Assembly: GCF_029958925.1 (NCBI RefSeq)
Contig: NZ_CP124616.1
Coordinates: forward strand, 2,232,001-2,296,000
Source of the DNA: Tropicibacter oceani
GTDB lineage: Bacteria > Pseudomonadota > Alphaproteobacteria > Rhodobacterales > Rhodobacteraceae
DNA length: 64,000 nucleotides
Direction of reading: 5' to 3'
A program made the translations under genes and the position numbers. The notes under the pieces are model-generated. The model did not search any database and had not been told where the DNA came from. It saw only the letters and a list, made by a program, of their open reading frames with translations. How positions within the stretch are numbered: the stretch's first letter is position 1; the number at the start of each line of letters is the position of its first letter. Below are positions 18,631 through 26,935 of the stretch, piece after piece.

Positions 18631-18836
18631 GTTGGTTCCTTTCCGGTTGCCGCGTCCGCGGGCCGGGGCCCGCCGTGCCCGTTGATATGGGACAAGGCTG
18701 CGCCAAGGGCAAGCATGGCAACCACCGCGATGCCGTCTGTCACTGCGAAAAGGCCGATGATGGCGGGTTTGGCCTGCGCTTTGGGCAGCGCGTCGGTGTC
18801 CAGTCGATCCGGCAGGGTGCGGGTGCAGGGGGGGGG

Positions 18837-19931
18837 CTAGCGTACCGCCAGCTGTTCGCCGCCCGCGTTGTTCAGCGTGAAAAAGATGCTGGTGCCGACC
18901 GCCAGCGCGGATTCGCACCAGATTTCGCCGTCGTGGCGTTCGGCGATCTTCTTGCAGGTCGCAAGGCCCAGCCCGGTGCCGGGACGGCCATCGGCGCCCG
19001 GGGTGCGGCGAAACGGTTCGAACATGATCTTTTGATATTTTTCGGCCACGCCGATGCCGTTGTCGCGGACTTCGAAACAGATTTTCTGGTCTTGTGATTT
19101 TTCCGCACACAGCCACAAATGCGGGGGCGCATCCCCTGCGAATTTTATCGAATTGGCGATCAGGTTCTGGACCAGCTGTGCCAAAAGCGGGGCAACGCAG
19201 GTAAAGCTTGTTTTGCCACCCGATACCTCGACGGTGGCGGCGCTGTCTTCGATTTCCTGCCGAAGCGGGGTGAGCGCACGATCAACGATGTCATCCCAGT
19301 CGACCTGTTCGGCTACCTGTTCGCGGTCGACGCGGATATGGATCGTCAGGCTGTTCACCAGGTTCGACATCTGACGTGCCGATTTTTCCAGCAGGTCTAG
19401 ATCATGTTGCACGGCTTCGCTGTCGCCGTCTTCGATATCCTCGCGGATCTGTTCGGCCAGAAAGGACACCGCCCGGATAGGCGCCTTGAAATCATGGACA
19501 AGCACATCGGCAAAGGTTTGCAGTTCTTTCCGGCGCTGTTCTGCCTTGAATTGCATCCGCGTGGTTTCGATGCCGGTCCGGATCATCCTGAACACGGCGC
19601 TTTGGTTCAGATTGTTCTTGGCGATATAGTCCGAGGCGCCGTTCAGGATGGCGGTCTTTGCCAGGTCTTCGCCGCCTTGCCCCGTCATCATGATGAACGC
19701 GGCCTGGGGCCAGCGGATCTTGAGCGTGGGCAAAAGCTCCAGCCCGGTGCTGTCGGGAAGAAGATAGTCAAGACAGACGACATCGGGCACCGCCGCGTCA
19801 AAACTCACCGCGTCGCTGGCAGAGCTGGCTTCGTACAGGCCCGCGCCTTCAGGCCAGTCACGGAGCAATCGCCGCAGCGCCTTGCGGTCTCCTTGGTCGT
19901 CATCCACGATCAGCACATTGATATCGGGCAT
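18837..19931 (-). CDS. Response regulator-histidine kinase hybrid (REC-HisKA-HATPase)
   Basis: A 364-residue soluble protein with the receiver domain first. The phospho-acceptor is Asp55 in [11 protein letters not shown] with the acidic pair DDD at 10-12. A helical linker leads to a HisKA domain with His146 (VLVHDFKAP), then a HATPase domain ([26 protein letters not shown]). There is no membrane segment or output domain, so it is probably a cytoplasmic relay that receives a phosphate signal and adjusts its own kinase. It is the last of four genes; the regulator before it ends six bases upstream. Confidence 0.9.
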   Translation of the reverse strand: MPDINVLIVDDDQGDRKALRRLLRDWPEGAGLYEASSASDAVSFDAAVPDVVCLDYLLPDSTGLELLPTLKIRWPQAAFIMMTGQGGEDLAKTAILNGASDYIAKNNLNQSAVFRMIRTGIETTRMQFKAEQRRKELQTFADVLVHDFKAPIRAVSFLAEQIREDIEDGDSEAVQHDLDLLEKSARQMSNLVNSLTIHIRVDREQVAEQVDWDDIVDRALTPLRQEIEDSAATVEVSGGKTSFTCVAPLLAQLVQNLIANSIKFAGDAPPHLWLCAEKSQDQKICFEVRDNGIGVAEKYQKIMFEPFRRTPGADGRPGTGLGLATCKKIAERHDGEIWCESALAVGTSIFFTLNNAGGEQLAVR

Positions 19932-19936
19932 CGTTA

Positions 19937-20395
19937 CTACCTGCTTGGCAAGATTACCGGGATTTCGACAACACGCCAGAAATGGTCGATGGTCGAAATC
20001 AGGTGAAAGAAATCCTTCGCGACCGTGTCCTTGAAGATGTAGCCAGCTACGTTGGCATCATAGGCCGCGGCCATGTCGTCATCATCGCGCGAGGTCGAAA
20101 GGATGAAGGCGATGGCAGGTTTGAGCGACTTGTCCTTGCGGATTTCACGCAACAATTCCAATCCGTTCATCCGCGGCATGTTGATGTCGATCAGCAGAAG
20201 GAAACACTCGGGGCAGGGGCCGTTTTGCCCGCGCAGCAATTCCAGCGCCTCGACACCATCGACGACGCGGCGGATCGGGTTGGCGATCCGGGCCTTGTGA
20301 AACGCCCTGCGAATGGCCTTGGCATCCCCGTCGTCATCCTCGACCAGGATGATCTCGGGTATCCTGCGGGCATCAAAATTGAAATGGTCGTTCAT
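19937..20395 (-). CDS. Single-domain response regulator, Rcp1-like
   Basis: A 152-residue receiver domain with no output domain. The acidic pocket is VEDDDGD (18-24) and the phospho-acceptor Asp70 is in LLIDINMPRMNG. The DDDDMAAAYDANVAGYIFK region is typical of the Rcp1 regulators that pair with phytochrome-type kinases. The gene overlaps the upstream kinase by four bases (ATGA), indicating translational coupling. It is the likely direct phosphorylation partner of the membrane kinase. The usual start-proximal extension of about ten residues is present. Confidence 0.9.
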   Translation of the reverse strand: MNDHFNFDARRIPEIILVEDDDGDAKAIRRAFHKARIANPIRRVVDGVEALELLRGQNGPCPECFLLLIDINMPRMNGLELLREIRKDKSLKPAIAFILSTSRDDDDMAAAYDANVAGYIFKDTVAKDFFHLISTIDHFWRVVEIPVILPSR

Positions 20396-22719
20396 GCGAC
20401 GGCAGTCCTTGGTTCTGGCATCTGGGCGTCATGAGGCCAGAACAGGACAAAGGTCGTGCCGTTCTGGCCATCGGATTCGACGTCGATCTCGCCTTCTGCG
20501 AGCTCGACGTATTTCTTGACCATCGCCAGCCCCATGCCGCTGCCGTCCACGTGATCGCGTGGTTTCAGCGTCTGGAACATGTCGAAGATCCGTTTGTGGT
20601 ATTCCTTGGCAATGCCCGGCCCATCGTCGGTAATCCGGAATTCCAGCCCCGCCGGCAGCGGAACCACCGACACGTCGACCTGGCCATGAGGCTTGTCGTT
20701 GTGCTTGATGGCATTGCTGATCAGGTTCAACAGCACGGTCGCGAGGGGCATCTTGCGCACCTCGATGCCTTCGAAGTCATCGTTGAAGTTCAGGGTCATG
20801 GTGTCGGGCAGGTTGATCAGATCGCGGATGTGCTGGACCAGCTCTGTGCCGGATACCTCGTCACTGACCTGATCGACACGTCCGATCCGCGAATGTTGCA
20901 ACAGATCGTCCAGCAGTCTTTCCATGCGCGCAACACGGCTGCGCAGCAACTGAAGGCTTTCGCGGGTGTCATCGGTCAGCACCGGCTCGAGGTCTTCCTC
21001 GAGCCATTTCGAGGCATTGTCGATCACGCGCAGCGGCGCGCGCAGATCGTGCGAGGCAACATAGGCGAATTTGTCCAGTTCACTGTTCGACCGTTCCAGC
21101 GAAGCGATCAGATCGTTGACGCGTTTGTCGGCGGCCTTGCGTTCGCTGACATCGCGCAGACTGCCGATGATGATCGAGTCGGCGCCCTGACCCAAGCGGC
21201 TTACGCTGATTTCCAGCGGAATGCGCGCCCCCGACTTTGCCACGCCCGCGATATCGCGTTGCCCGGCCATGGGCTTGGGCCTTGCGTCCGCAAGGGAGGC
21301 GTCGACGAAACCACTGTGTTTGCGCCCGATGTGGCTTTCCATGAGGCAGGTGATGTTGCGGCCCAACAATTCTTGAGGGGTATAGCCGAACAGCGTTTCG
21401 ACCGCCGGGTTCACATCAATGATCGTTCCGTCAGGGCGACTGACGATCATTCCGTCAGCGGTGCCATCCAGAATGGCGCGGGTGCGTTGCGATTCCGCCA
21501 CCAGTTCGTTGGCCATGGCAACAAAAGCACGCCCGAGTTCGGAAACCTCGTCCTGTCGGCCCTTGGGAAAGGTGATCGTGGCATCCAGCGACTTGCGTGA
21601 TCGGATCGCATCCAGCAACTGATCAAGCGGGCGGATCGCCTGTTTCCCGGCGGCGCCGGCGACGATGGCGCCCAGAACGGTCAGGATCACCCCGATGACA
21701 CCGACCTGGATCAAAACGTTGATGCCAGCGGACAAAAGCACCGATTTGGGAATATGTGTGACCGTATAAAGCCCCAGCGGTCGGTACGCTGTCGGGGTGA
21801 TGATCTGCTTGATCAGGTTTGCATTTTCGCCGTGAAACACGATCTTTCCGAAATTGGCGCTGTCTTGCAGCAGCGGGGCAATGGCGGGCGGCTGGAAATT
21901 GGCGTCGTCATGGAAGGCAAGACCCGTGGCAGAGGGTGCGCCTGACAGCGTCTTGTGGTCCAGCGAAGCGGTGACGATACCCACCGTCACGTCGGGGGTC
22001 GCCTGGACATGGCCCAACGAAATCAGGGATTCGAAATCGGCATTGATGACGATGACGCCGAACAGGCTGCCATCGGGGTGCTTGACCGGCTGAATAAAGC
22101 GGATGGTCGGGCGGCCAACCACCACGCCATGTTCGCGGTTCTTCGTGACCCGCGAGAAGAACCCCTCTTCCGAGGCAAGGCGGGCGGAATCGGCAAGATA
22201 GGGTTCGCCGGCTTTCTGCTGCAGGCGATCGCCCGGGACGATGGTGATCCGGCCATCGGCCAGTTGGTTCACCCGGACCAGTTCCTGCCAGTCGTTGTCG
22301 CGGCTGATCAGGCGCAGCTGGGTGTATTGCGGCCGGGTGCCAATGATGGAGGCAAAGGTGCGTTCCAGCCGCCGGCTCCATTGCGCCATGGTCGAGCCAT
22401 CCTTGGAATCCAGTCCATCGGGGGAAAGGCTGGCACGCAGGATGCCAGCCAGCTGCGGCAGTTGCGAAATGATCGCCGCGTCGCGTTCGGTTTGCGCCAG
22501 GTTGGACGAAATTCGGTCGGCCGCCCGCTGCGACACGGCGGCAAGCCGCGCCATCGCGGCGTCATGGGCGCTGTCACGGATGGACACGTAGGACAGCAAG
22601 GCCATCATGCTCATCGTGCAGAAGGTGACCGTCAAGGTGATCATCACCAGCCGCGACGACAGAGACCGGGGCCTGAACAGCCGCGCGAACAGGGAAGGCC
22701 TTGCTGCCTTATCGGTCAT
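20392..22719 (-). CDS. Membrane sensor histidine kinase (extracytoplasmic sensor-HAMP-PAS-HisKA)
   Basis: A 775-residue kinase. A first membrane helix (about 20-42) and a second (about 318-345) enclose a 275-residue periplasmic sensor, probably a double-Cache-like fold. A HAMP segment, a PAS domain (about 415-530, GRNITCLMESH) and a kinase core follow. The phospho-acceptor is His557 in ASHDLRAPL, and the ATPase has LISNAIKHN and DGPGIA. The kinase core is of the phytochrome-associated subclass. It overlaps the next and previous genes by four bases each. The signal is unknown. Confidence 0.92.
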   Translation of the reverse strand: MTDKAARPSLFARLFRPRSLSSRLVMITLTVTFCTMSMMALLSYVSIRDSAHDAAMARLAAVSQRAADRISSNLAQTERDAAIISQLPQLAGILRASLSPDGLDSKDGSTMAQWSRRLERTFASIIGTRPQYTQLRLISRDNDWQELVRVNQLADGRITIVPGDRLQQKAGEPYLADSARLASEEGFFSRVTKNREHGVVVGRPTIRFIQPVKHPDGSLFGVIVINADFESLISLGHVQATPDVTVGIVTASLDHKTLSGAPSATGLAFHDDANFQPPAIAPLLQDSANFGKIVFHGENANLIKQIITPTAYRPLGLYTVTHIPKSVLLSAGINVLIQVGVIGVILTVLGAIVAGAAGKQAIRPLDQLLDAIRSRKSLDATITFPKGRQDEVSELGRAFVAMANELVAESQRTRAILDGTADGMIVSRPDGTIIDVNPAVETLFGYTPQELLGRNITCLMESHIGRKHSGFVDASLADARPKPMAGQRDIAGVAKSGARIPLEISVSRLGQGADSIIIGSLRDVSERKAADKRVNDLIASLERSNSELDKFAYVASHDLRAPLRVIDNASKWLEEDLEPVLTDDTRESLQLLRSRVARMERLLDDLLQHSRIGRVDQVSDEVSGTELVQHIRDLINLPDTMTLNFNDDFEGIEVRKMPLATVLLNLISNAIKHNDKPHGQVDVSVVPLPAGLEFRITDDGPGIAKEYHKRIFDMFQTLKPRDHVDGSGMGLAMVKKYVELAEGEIDVESDGQNGTTFVLFWPHDAQMPEPRTAVA

Positions 22720-23450
22720 GCCGGGCGCACGCCGAATTGCGGGGTGACCGGCTGATCCTGCGGGTGTTTCAGCATTTCTGCCTGAATGAAGTGCTTTTTC
22801 GCGTCATCGACCTGCTCGAACAGCTGATAGCAGGAGTTTTCCGCCAGATGCAGTTCGTGCATGATTTCCTGGGCCTCGGCGGACAGGCCGCGCAGCGTGC
22901 GCAGGCGTCGCAGAACGGTATACAGCAGACGCTGCATGTCCGGAGCGGTCGAGCAGGTAAAGCGGTTGATGGATTTGACCATGCGCTCGCGCAGGGCGCG
23001 TTCGTTGGTCATGGCGACATTGATCAACTGCCGTTCAAAGGCCGAGGTGATCGCCTTGCGCACGCTTTCGACCGTCATTTCATCCTTGACCAGATAGTCT
23101 GAACACCCGGCCCGCATCGCCTGGACGATGATCTCGGGTTCGCCGACGCTGGTGACCATCAAAACGACGGTATCCTCGTGGTTGGGATCGGCGCGGATGA
23201 TTTCCAGCACGTCCAGCCCGGTTTCCATATCCAGGTGATAGTCCAGGAAAATCATGTCGAAATGCATGCTCTGCATGGCGTCCTGGGTTTCGGCCAGCGA
23301 AGCGGCCTCGTAATATTCGGCCTTCAGCCCGGCCTTGCGGCACTGGCGGGCCAGCCGCATGCGGTCGGTTTCGAGATCATCGACAATCAATACCGAGATG
23401 ACATTGCCAGGATGGGTGGGGGTCAAAGTGTCGTCGCTAGTTTTGGTCAT
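22716..23450 (-). CDS. Response regulator with uncharacterised C-terminal helical region
   Basis: A 244-residue protein, the first gene of the two-component operon. Residues 18-140 are a receiver domain with Asp70 in FLDYHLDMETG. The remaining 100 residues are predicted helical (MVKSINRFTC to QAEMLKHPQ) and do not look like a DNA-binding, GGDEF or phosphatase domain that I recognise. It may serve as a dimerisation or partner-binding module. The start is at 23450, and the 271 bases before it contain no gene. The stop overlaps the kinase start by four bases. Confidence 0.85.
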   Translation of the reverse strand: MTKTSDDTLTPTHPGNVISVLIVDDLETDRMRLARQCRKAGLKAEYYEAASLAETQDAMQSMHFDMIFLDYHLDMETGLDVLEIIRADPNHEDTVVLMVTSVGEPEIIVQAMRAGCSDYLVKDEMTVESVRKAITSAFERQLINVAMTNERALRERMVKSINRFTCSTAPDMQRLLYTVLRRLRTLRGLSAEAQEIMHELHLAENSCYQLFEQVDDAKKHFIQAEMLKHPQDQPVTPQFGVRPA

Positions 23451-23721
23451 GATGCCTCTCAGATATCATTGGTGCCGCTGGGAACGGCGCCAGTTCGAAG
23501 GATGCGATCATGAAGGGACATTCCACCTGGAACCGGGATTGATCGCACGCGGCAGACCGTGTCATGCCCGGATTAAGGTCCAGTGAATAAGTGACGTTTA
23601 AAGAAAATCCGACGCTTTTGGAGGGCGCGCGGATACCCTGGGCGGCCAGCAGGGGTGCCAGCCGCAGAACGGGTGCCTGTTGCCCTTTGGGCCAGGTGTC
23701 CGGTGGGTGCGCGGTCGGGCG

Positions 23722-24471
23722 CTAGACCTCGCCGCCGGCGATCTGGATGGCCTGTCCGTTGACGCTTCCGGAGTGGGGGCCGCACAGGAACAGGGCCGCC
23801 TCGGCGACCTCTTGCGGGGTGATCAGGCGGCCATGCGGATTGACCCCGACCATCAGGTCGCGGGCGGCGGCCTGGTCCATGCCGGTGCGTTTCATGATGC
23901 TGTCGATGTTGCTGGTGACGATGTCGGTATCGACATAGGCAGGGCAAAGCGCGTTGAACGTATAGGGTTTGGTGGCGTAGTCGGCCGCCAGCGCGCGGAT
24001 CAGCCCCAGCAGGGCGTGTTTCGACGCGGTATAGGTGGGCGCGCCCTTCAACCCCTTGACCCCGGCGATGGACGACACGGCGATGACGCGGCCCCAATCG
24101 GTCTGGGTCATGGATTTCAGGCTTTCGCGGATGGTCAGGAAAGCGCCGTCAAGGTTGGTGGCCATCATGCGGCGCCAGAACTCCATGTCGGTTTTCAGGA
24201 TGGCGCGGCCTTCGGCGATGCCGGCATTGGGCACGCAGATCTGGATGGGGCCGCGGGCCTGGGTGGCCTCTTCGATGCCTTGCACCACGGCGGCTTCGTC
24301 CATCACGTCCATGACAAGGGCGTGGATGTTGCCGCCTGCAGCGGCCTTCAGCGGCGCGGCGCGACGGCCCGTGATGGTCACCTGCGCGCCCTGCGCCGCA
24401 AGCGCCAGCGCAATGGCCAGCCCGATCCCCGTTCCGCCGCCCGTCACCAGCGCGTGTTTGCCTGTCAGCAT
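23722..24471 (-). CDS. SDR family NAD(P)-dependent oxidoreductase (3-hydroxybutyrate dehydrogenase-like)
   Basis: A 249-residue classical short-chain dehydrogenase. The cofactor motif TGGGTGIG is at 10-17, NAG at 82-84, and the catalytic residues are Ser134, Tyr147 and Lys151 (YTASK). The PHGRLITPQEVAEAALFLCG ending and the ALCPAYVDTDIV segment resemble D-3-hydroxybutyrate dehydrogenases and 3-oxoacyl reductases. Substrate assignment is tentative. It is divergent from the sulfur-type cluster at 24598. Confidence 0.87.
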   Translation of the reverse strand: MLTGKHALVTGGGTGIGLAIALALAAQGAQVTITGRRAAPLKAAAGGNIHALVMDVMDEAAVVQGIEEATQARGPIQICVPNAGIAEGRAILKTDMEFWRRMMATNLDGAFLTIRESLKSMTQTDWGRVIAVSSIAGVKGLKGAPTYTASKHALLGLIRALAADYATKPYTFNALCPAYVDTDIVTSNIDSIMKRTGMDQAAARDLMVGVNPHGRLITPQEVAEAALFLCGPHSGSVNGQAIQIAGGEV

Positions 24472-24553
24472 GTCATCCTCCCGTTCGTTGGGGATACCCT
24501 AGCCAAGCACCGCCCTGTGACAAGGCGTAGCTTTGAGGCTGCTTGGCAAAGGC

Positions 24554-24569
24554 ATTCACGTATGCGAAT
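24554..24569 (+). promoter_or_regulatory. ATTC-N8-GAAT site, SqrR/BigR type
   Basis: ATTC (24554-24557), eight bases, then GAAT (24566-24569), 28 bases before the start codon at 24598. This half-site arrangement is the operator reported for the persulfide-sensing ArsR-family repressors SqrR and BigR. A second nested symmetry (TGCG-N8-CGCA) starts at 24563. The position close to the start fits a repressor. No regulator gene is in the window. Confidence 0.5.
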
Positions 24570-24597
24570 GTATGCGCATCATCAGGGAGGGTTTACG

Positions 24598-25548
24598 ATG
24601 AAGCAGATGGTTTCGGTCTTGGCTTTGGTGGTCGCGTCAGGCGCGGCCATGGCGCACGAGGATATCGCGGACATGTATCCGCAGTCCGAACTGTACAGCA
24701 AGCCGGTGCAGGTGATCCCCGGCGTCTGGTCCGCAATCGGGGCGACGGCGCCGCCGACCTATGAAAACTCGGGCCATAACAACAACCTGTCCTTCATCGT
24801 GACCGGTGACGGGGTGGTGGTGATCAACGGCGGCGCATCGGCGCGCCTGGCCGCTGCCCTGCACGAGGAAATCAAGGCCGTGACCGACCAGCCAGTCAAG
24901 CTGGTGATCAACGAGAACGGGCAGGGCCACGCGATGCTGGGCAATTCCTATTGGGCCGACCTGGGGGTGGATATCCTGGCGCATGAAGACGCGATTGCGG
25001 TGGTCGAAGAGGATGGCGATTTCATCCTGCAAGGCATGCAGCGCTACAACCAGGACAAGGCCGAAGGCACCCGGGTCGTGAACGCCAACCTGTCGTTTTC
25101 CGACAAACACGTGATCGAGATGGGCGATGTGACCATCGAGGCGCTGCACCTTGGCCCGGCGCATGATCCGGGTGACACGCAGGTCTGGATTCCCCAGTGG
25201 GGGATCGTGATCGCCGGGGACATCGCCTTTCACGAACGGATGCCGCCGATCTTTGAAGGCACTTGTACAAGCTGCTGGATCGAGACCTTTGAAGGGCCGT
25301 TCACCGATCTGGGGGCGACCTTCGTGATCCCGGGGCATGGCCATCCGACCAACATGGAGATGGTGACGATCGAGACCGTCGGCTACCTGCATGACCTGCG
25401 CGACAAGATCGGCGCACATATCGACGAGGGCGGCGATCTGGCCGGGGCGTACTACGTCGATCAGGCGCGCTGGGCCTATCTGGATACCTTCGAGGAACTG
25501 GCAACCAAGAACGCCGGCCGCGTCTATGAGGAGATGGAGTGGGAATAA
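24598..25548 (+). CDS. Exported metallo-beta-lactamase-fold protein with degenerate metal site (SoxH-like)
   Basis: A 316-residue protein with a signal peptide (MKQMVSVLALVVASGAAMAH). It has the overall layout of the SoxH and quinoprotein-relay MBL proteins. The usual HxHxDH motif is replaced by NENGQGH (105-111), so at least three expected metal ligands are missing. GPAHD (His189), AGDIAF (Asp208) and IPGHGH (His247 or His249) remain. It may hold one metal or use a different site. The start has GGGAGG at 24585. The promoter carries an ATTC-N8-GAAT site, and a rhodanese gene follows, which together suggest a sulfur role in the periplasm. Confidence 0.85.
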   Translation: MKQMVSVLALVVASGAAMAHEDIADMYPQSELYSKPVQVIPGVWSAIGATAPPTYENSGHNNNLSFIVTGDGVVVINGGASARLAAALHEEIKAVTDQPVKLVINENGQGHAMLGNSYWADLGVDILAHEDAIAVVEEDGDFILQGMQRYNQDKAEGTRVVNANLSFSDKHVIEMGDVTIEALHLGPAHDPGDTQVWIPQWGIVIAGDIAFHERMPPIFEGTCTSCWIETFEGPFTDLGATFVIPGHGHPTNMEMVTIETVGYLHDLRDKIGAHIDEGGDLAGAYYVDQARWAYLDTFEELATKNAGRVYEEMEWE

Positions 25549-25553
25549 AAATG

Positions 25554-25640
25554 CGAAGACATTTTTATTCCGGTGGGCAAGGTGGTCTTTTTGCAAAGCA
25601 AAAAGATCCACAGCCCACTCAGATGTTATGCGCACAGCAG
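25554..25640 (+). repeat. 87-bp tandem repeat, unit 1
   Basis: The unit starts CGAAGACATTTTTATTCC and ends GCGCACAGCAG. Inside, 25573-25618 folds as nested stems: GTGGGC with GCCCAC, GTGG with CCAC, and TCTTTTTGC with GCAAAAAGA closing on an AAA loop. Unit 2 follows without a gap, and a 20-base start of a third unit is at 25728-25747. Confidence 0.85.
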
Positions 25641-25727
25641 CGAAGACATTTTTATTCCGGTGGGCAAGGTGGTCTTTTTGCAAAGCAAAAAGTTCCACAG
25701 CCCACTCAGATGTTGTGCGCACAGCAG
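25641..25727 (+). repeat. 87-bp tandem repeat, unit 2
   Basis: Identical to unit 1 except for two substitutions, at 25693 (A to T, at the base of the inner stem) and 25715 (A to G). The hairpin spans 25660-25705. The near identity implies recent duplication or ongoing homogenisation. Confidence 0.85.
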
Positions 25728-25858
25728 CGAAGACATTTTTATTCCGGGAACACCCCATGTTTCCGGCGCGAAAGCGGGCTGGAACGCCGCCCAACAAAGG
25801 TTCGGCTTCAGCGGGCGTCTTTGGTGACAGCCACGAAAACACCCGACGGACAGGCGAC

Positions 25859-26281
25859 ATGAAAACACTTCGACTGCTTTGCACCACGGCCCTTCTGGCC
25901 CTTTCCCCGGCGCTGACCCAGGCGCAGGATCTGGCCGATGCCGTCACCGGTTATATCGAATTCGAACCCTACGAGTCCGGCATCATCGTTCCGGAACAAC
26001 TGTCTCAGGACGTCTGGGGTGACTTCCACTTTGTCGACACCCGCAGCGCCGAGCAGTTCGAGGCCGAAACCATCCCCGGGGCGGTCCACATCGAATGGCG
26101 CGAGGTGCCGGGGCGGCTGGATGAGCTGCCGCAGGACAAGAAGGTTGTCCTGTTCTGCAATACCGGCAGCCTGTCGGCACAGGCGGTCTTTGCCGCGCGG
26201 CTGCTGGGGCGCGACAATGTGGTGGTCTTGCAGACCGGGCTGATTGGCTGGAAACAGAACGGGGCCTATCATCCGGGCTGA
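25859..26281 (+). CDS. Exported rhodanese-domain protein
   Basis: A 140-residue protein with a signal peptide (cleavage near AQA, residue 22) and one rhodanese domain. The catalytic Cys100 sits in VVLFCNTGSLSAQA, and the entry motif FVDTRSAEQFEAETIPGAVHI is complete. Rhodaneses carry sulfane sulfur on this Cys and transfer it to thiols or cyanide. The ATG at 25859 puts the signal peptide at the N-terminus and is preferred to a longer frame through the repeats. It is the second gene of the putative sulfur cluster. The partner is probably the MBL-fold protein or an exported thiol. Confidence 0.88.
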   Translation: MKTLRLLCTTALLALSPALTQAQDLADAVTGYIEFEPYESGIIVPEQLSQDVWGDFHFVDTRSAEQFEAETIPGAVHIEWREVPGRLDELPQDKKVVLFCNTGSLSAQAVFAARLLGRDNVVVLQTGLIGWKQNGAYHPG

Positions 26282-26338
26282 CACGGTGGCGGTGGCCCCG
26301 GAGGCCCGCACGTTCCCTGCACGCAAAGGTTTGAGACT

Positions 26339-26791
26339 ATGTTGAAATGGCTGGATATTCCGCCGGTCTGGTTGCTGGGGTGCCTGGCCCTGGCCTGGGC
26401 GCAAAAGACCTATGTTCCGATGGGGCTGGATTTCGGCACCGGCCTGGCCGACCTTCTGGGGGGGCTTATGGTGGGGGCGGGCATCGTGGTGATGCTGCTG
26501 GCCGTCCATGAAATGCGCCGTCACCAGACCACGATCATCCCGCATATGCAGGCCGCGCGGCTGGTCACCACCGGGATTTTCAAACGCTCGCGCAACCCGA
26601 TCTACCTTGGCGATTCGCTGATCCTGACCGGGATGATCCTGTATTGGGATGCAGTGCTTGGCCTGCCCCTGATCCCGCTGTTTGTCTGGATCATCGAAAA
26701 GCGCTTTGTCGAACCCGAAGAGCTGCGACTAAAGCGCAAGTTTCTTGCTGAGTTCAGCCGGTATACGCAACAAACGAGAAGATGGCTTTAA
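26339..26791 (+). CDS. Isoprenylcysteine carboxyl methyltransferase-like membrane protein
   Basis: A 150-residue protein with about four membrane segments and the ICMT/PEMT-type cofactor region (GIFKRSRNPIYLGDSLIL, then RFVEPEELRLKRKF). Eukaryotic relatives methylate prenylated cysteines or phosphatidylethanolamine. Bacterial members of this size have few proven substrates. It lies 57 bases after the rhodanese gene in the same direction, so it may be cotranscribed with it. S-adenosylmethionine binding is inferred from the family motif. Confidence 0.82.
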   Translation: MLKWLDIPPVWLLGCLALAWAQKTYVPMGLDFGTGLADLLGGLMVGAGIVVMLLAVHEMRRHQTTIIPHMQAARLVTTGIFKRSRNPIYLGDSLILTGMILYWDAVLGLPLIPLFVWIIEKRFVEPEELRLKRKFLAEFSRYTQQTRRWL

Positions 26792-26796
26792 TTTAT

Positions 26797-26816
26797 CTGT
26801 AACCTGTGGTTTACAG
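26797..26816. promoter_or_regulatory. Imperfect inverted repeat upstream of pntA
   Basis: CTGTAACC (26797-26804), spacer TGTG, GTTTACAG (26809-26816); seven of eight arm positions pair. It is six bases after the methyltransferase-like stop and 120 before pntA. It could be an operator or a weak 3' hairpin; there is no U tract. Confidence 0.3.
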
Positions 26817-26935
26817 CGCGCGATGCATGACCCGCTGGGCCGGGGCAGCTTGTGACTGCTAGGTCAGCACTGTAGACCATTTGCCAAATGACGTTCCGTA
26901 AAGGGGCGTGAATTTCCTGAAAAAGGGGGACAACC

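Larger units (their letters stand above)
25542..25745. mobile_element. MITE-like repeat block with 12-bp terminal inverted repeats
   Basis: GGAATAAAAATG (25542-25553) and CATTTTTATTCC (25734-25745) are perfect inverted repeats flanking two 87-bp tandem units. The right-end sequence also occurs inside at 25560-25571 and 25647-25658. The left end includes the last codon and stop of the upstream gene. No transposase is present. Inverted ends, internal hairpins and lack of coding capacity fit a small non-autonomous element, but no target duplication was seen. Confidence 0.5.
25549..25858. other. 310-base gap between MBL-fold and rhodanese genes
   Basis: The gap holds the 87-bp tandem repeats and the inverted repeats described separately (to 25745). 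The remaining 110 bases carry no gene I can support. Several short frames cross the repeats, but their repeated peptide follows from the DNA repeat and gives no sign of selection for protein. Confidence 0.6.

Noticed and set aside
23451-23721. Stress sigma factor (EcfG-type) promoter before the two-component operon
   Set aside because: GGAAC sequences occur, but no CGTT partner at the right distance on the correct strand.
24637-25947. 436-residue minus-strand frame with a repeated peptide
   Set aside because: Repetition comes from the 87-bp DNA repeat; the rest is antisense to the MBL-fold gene.
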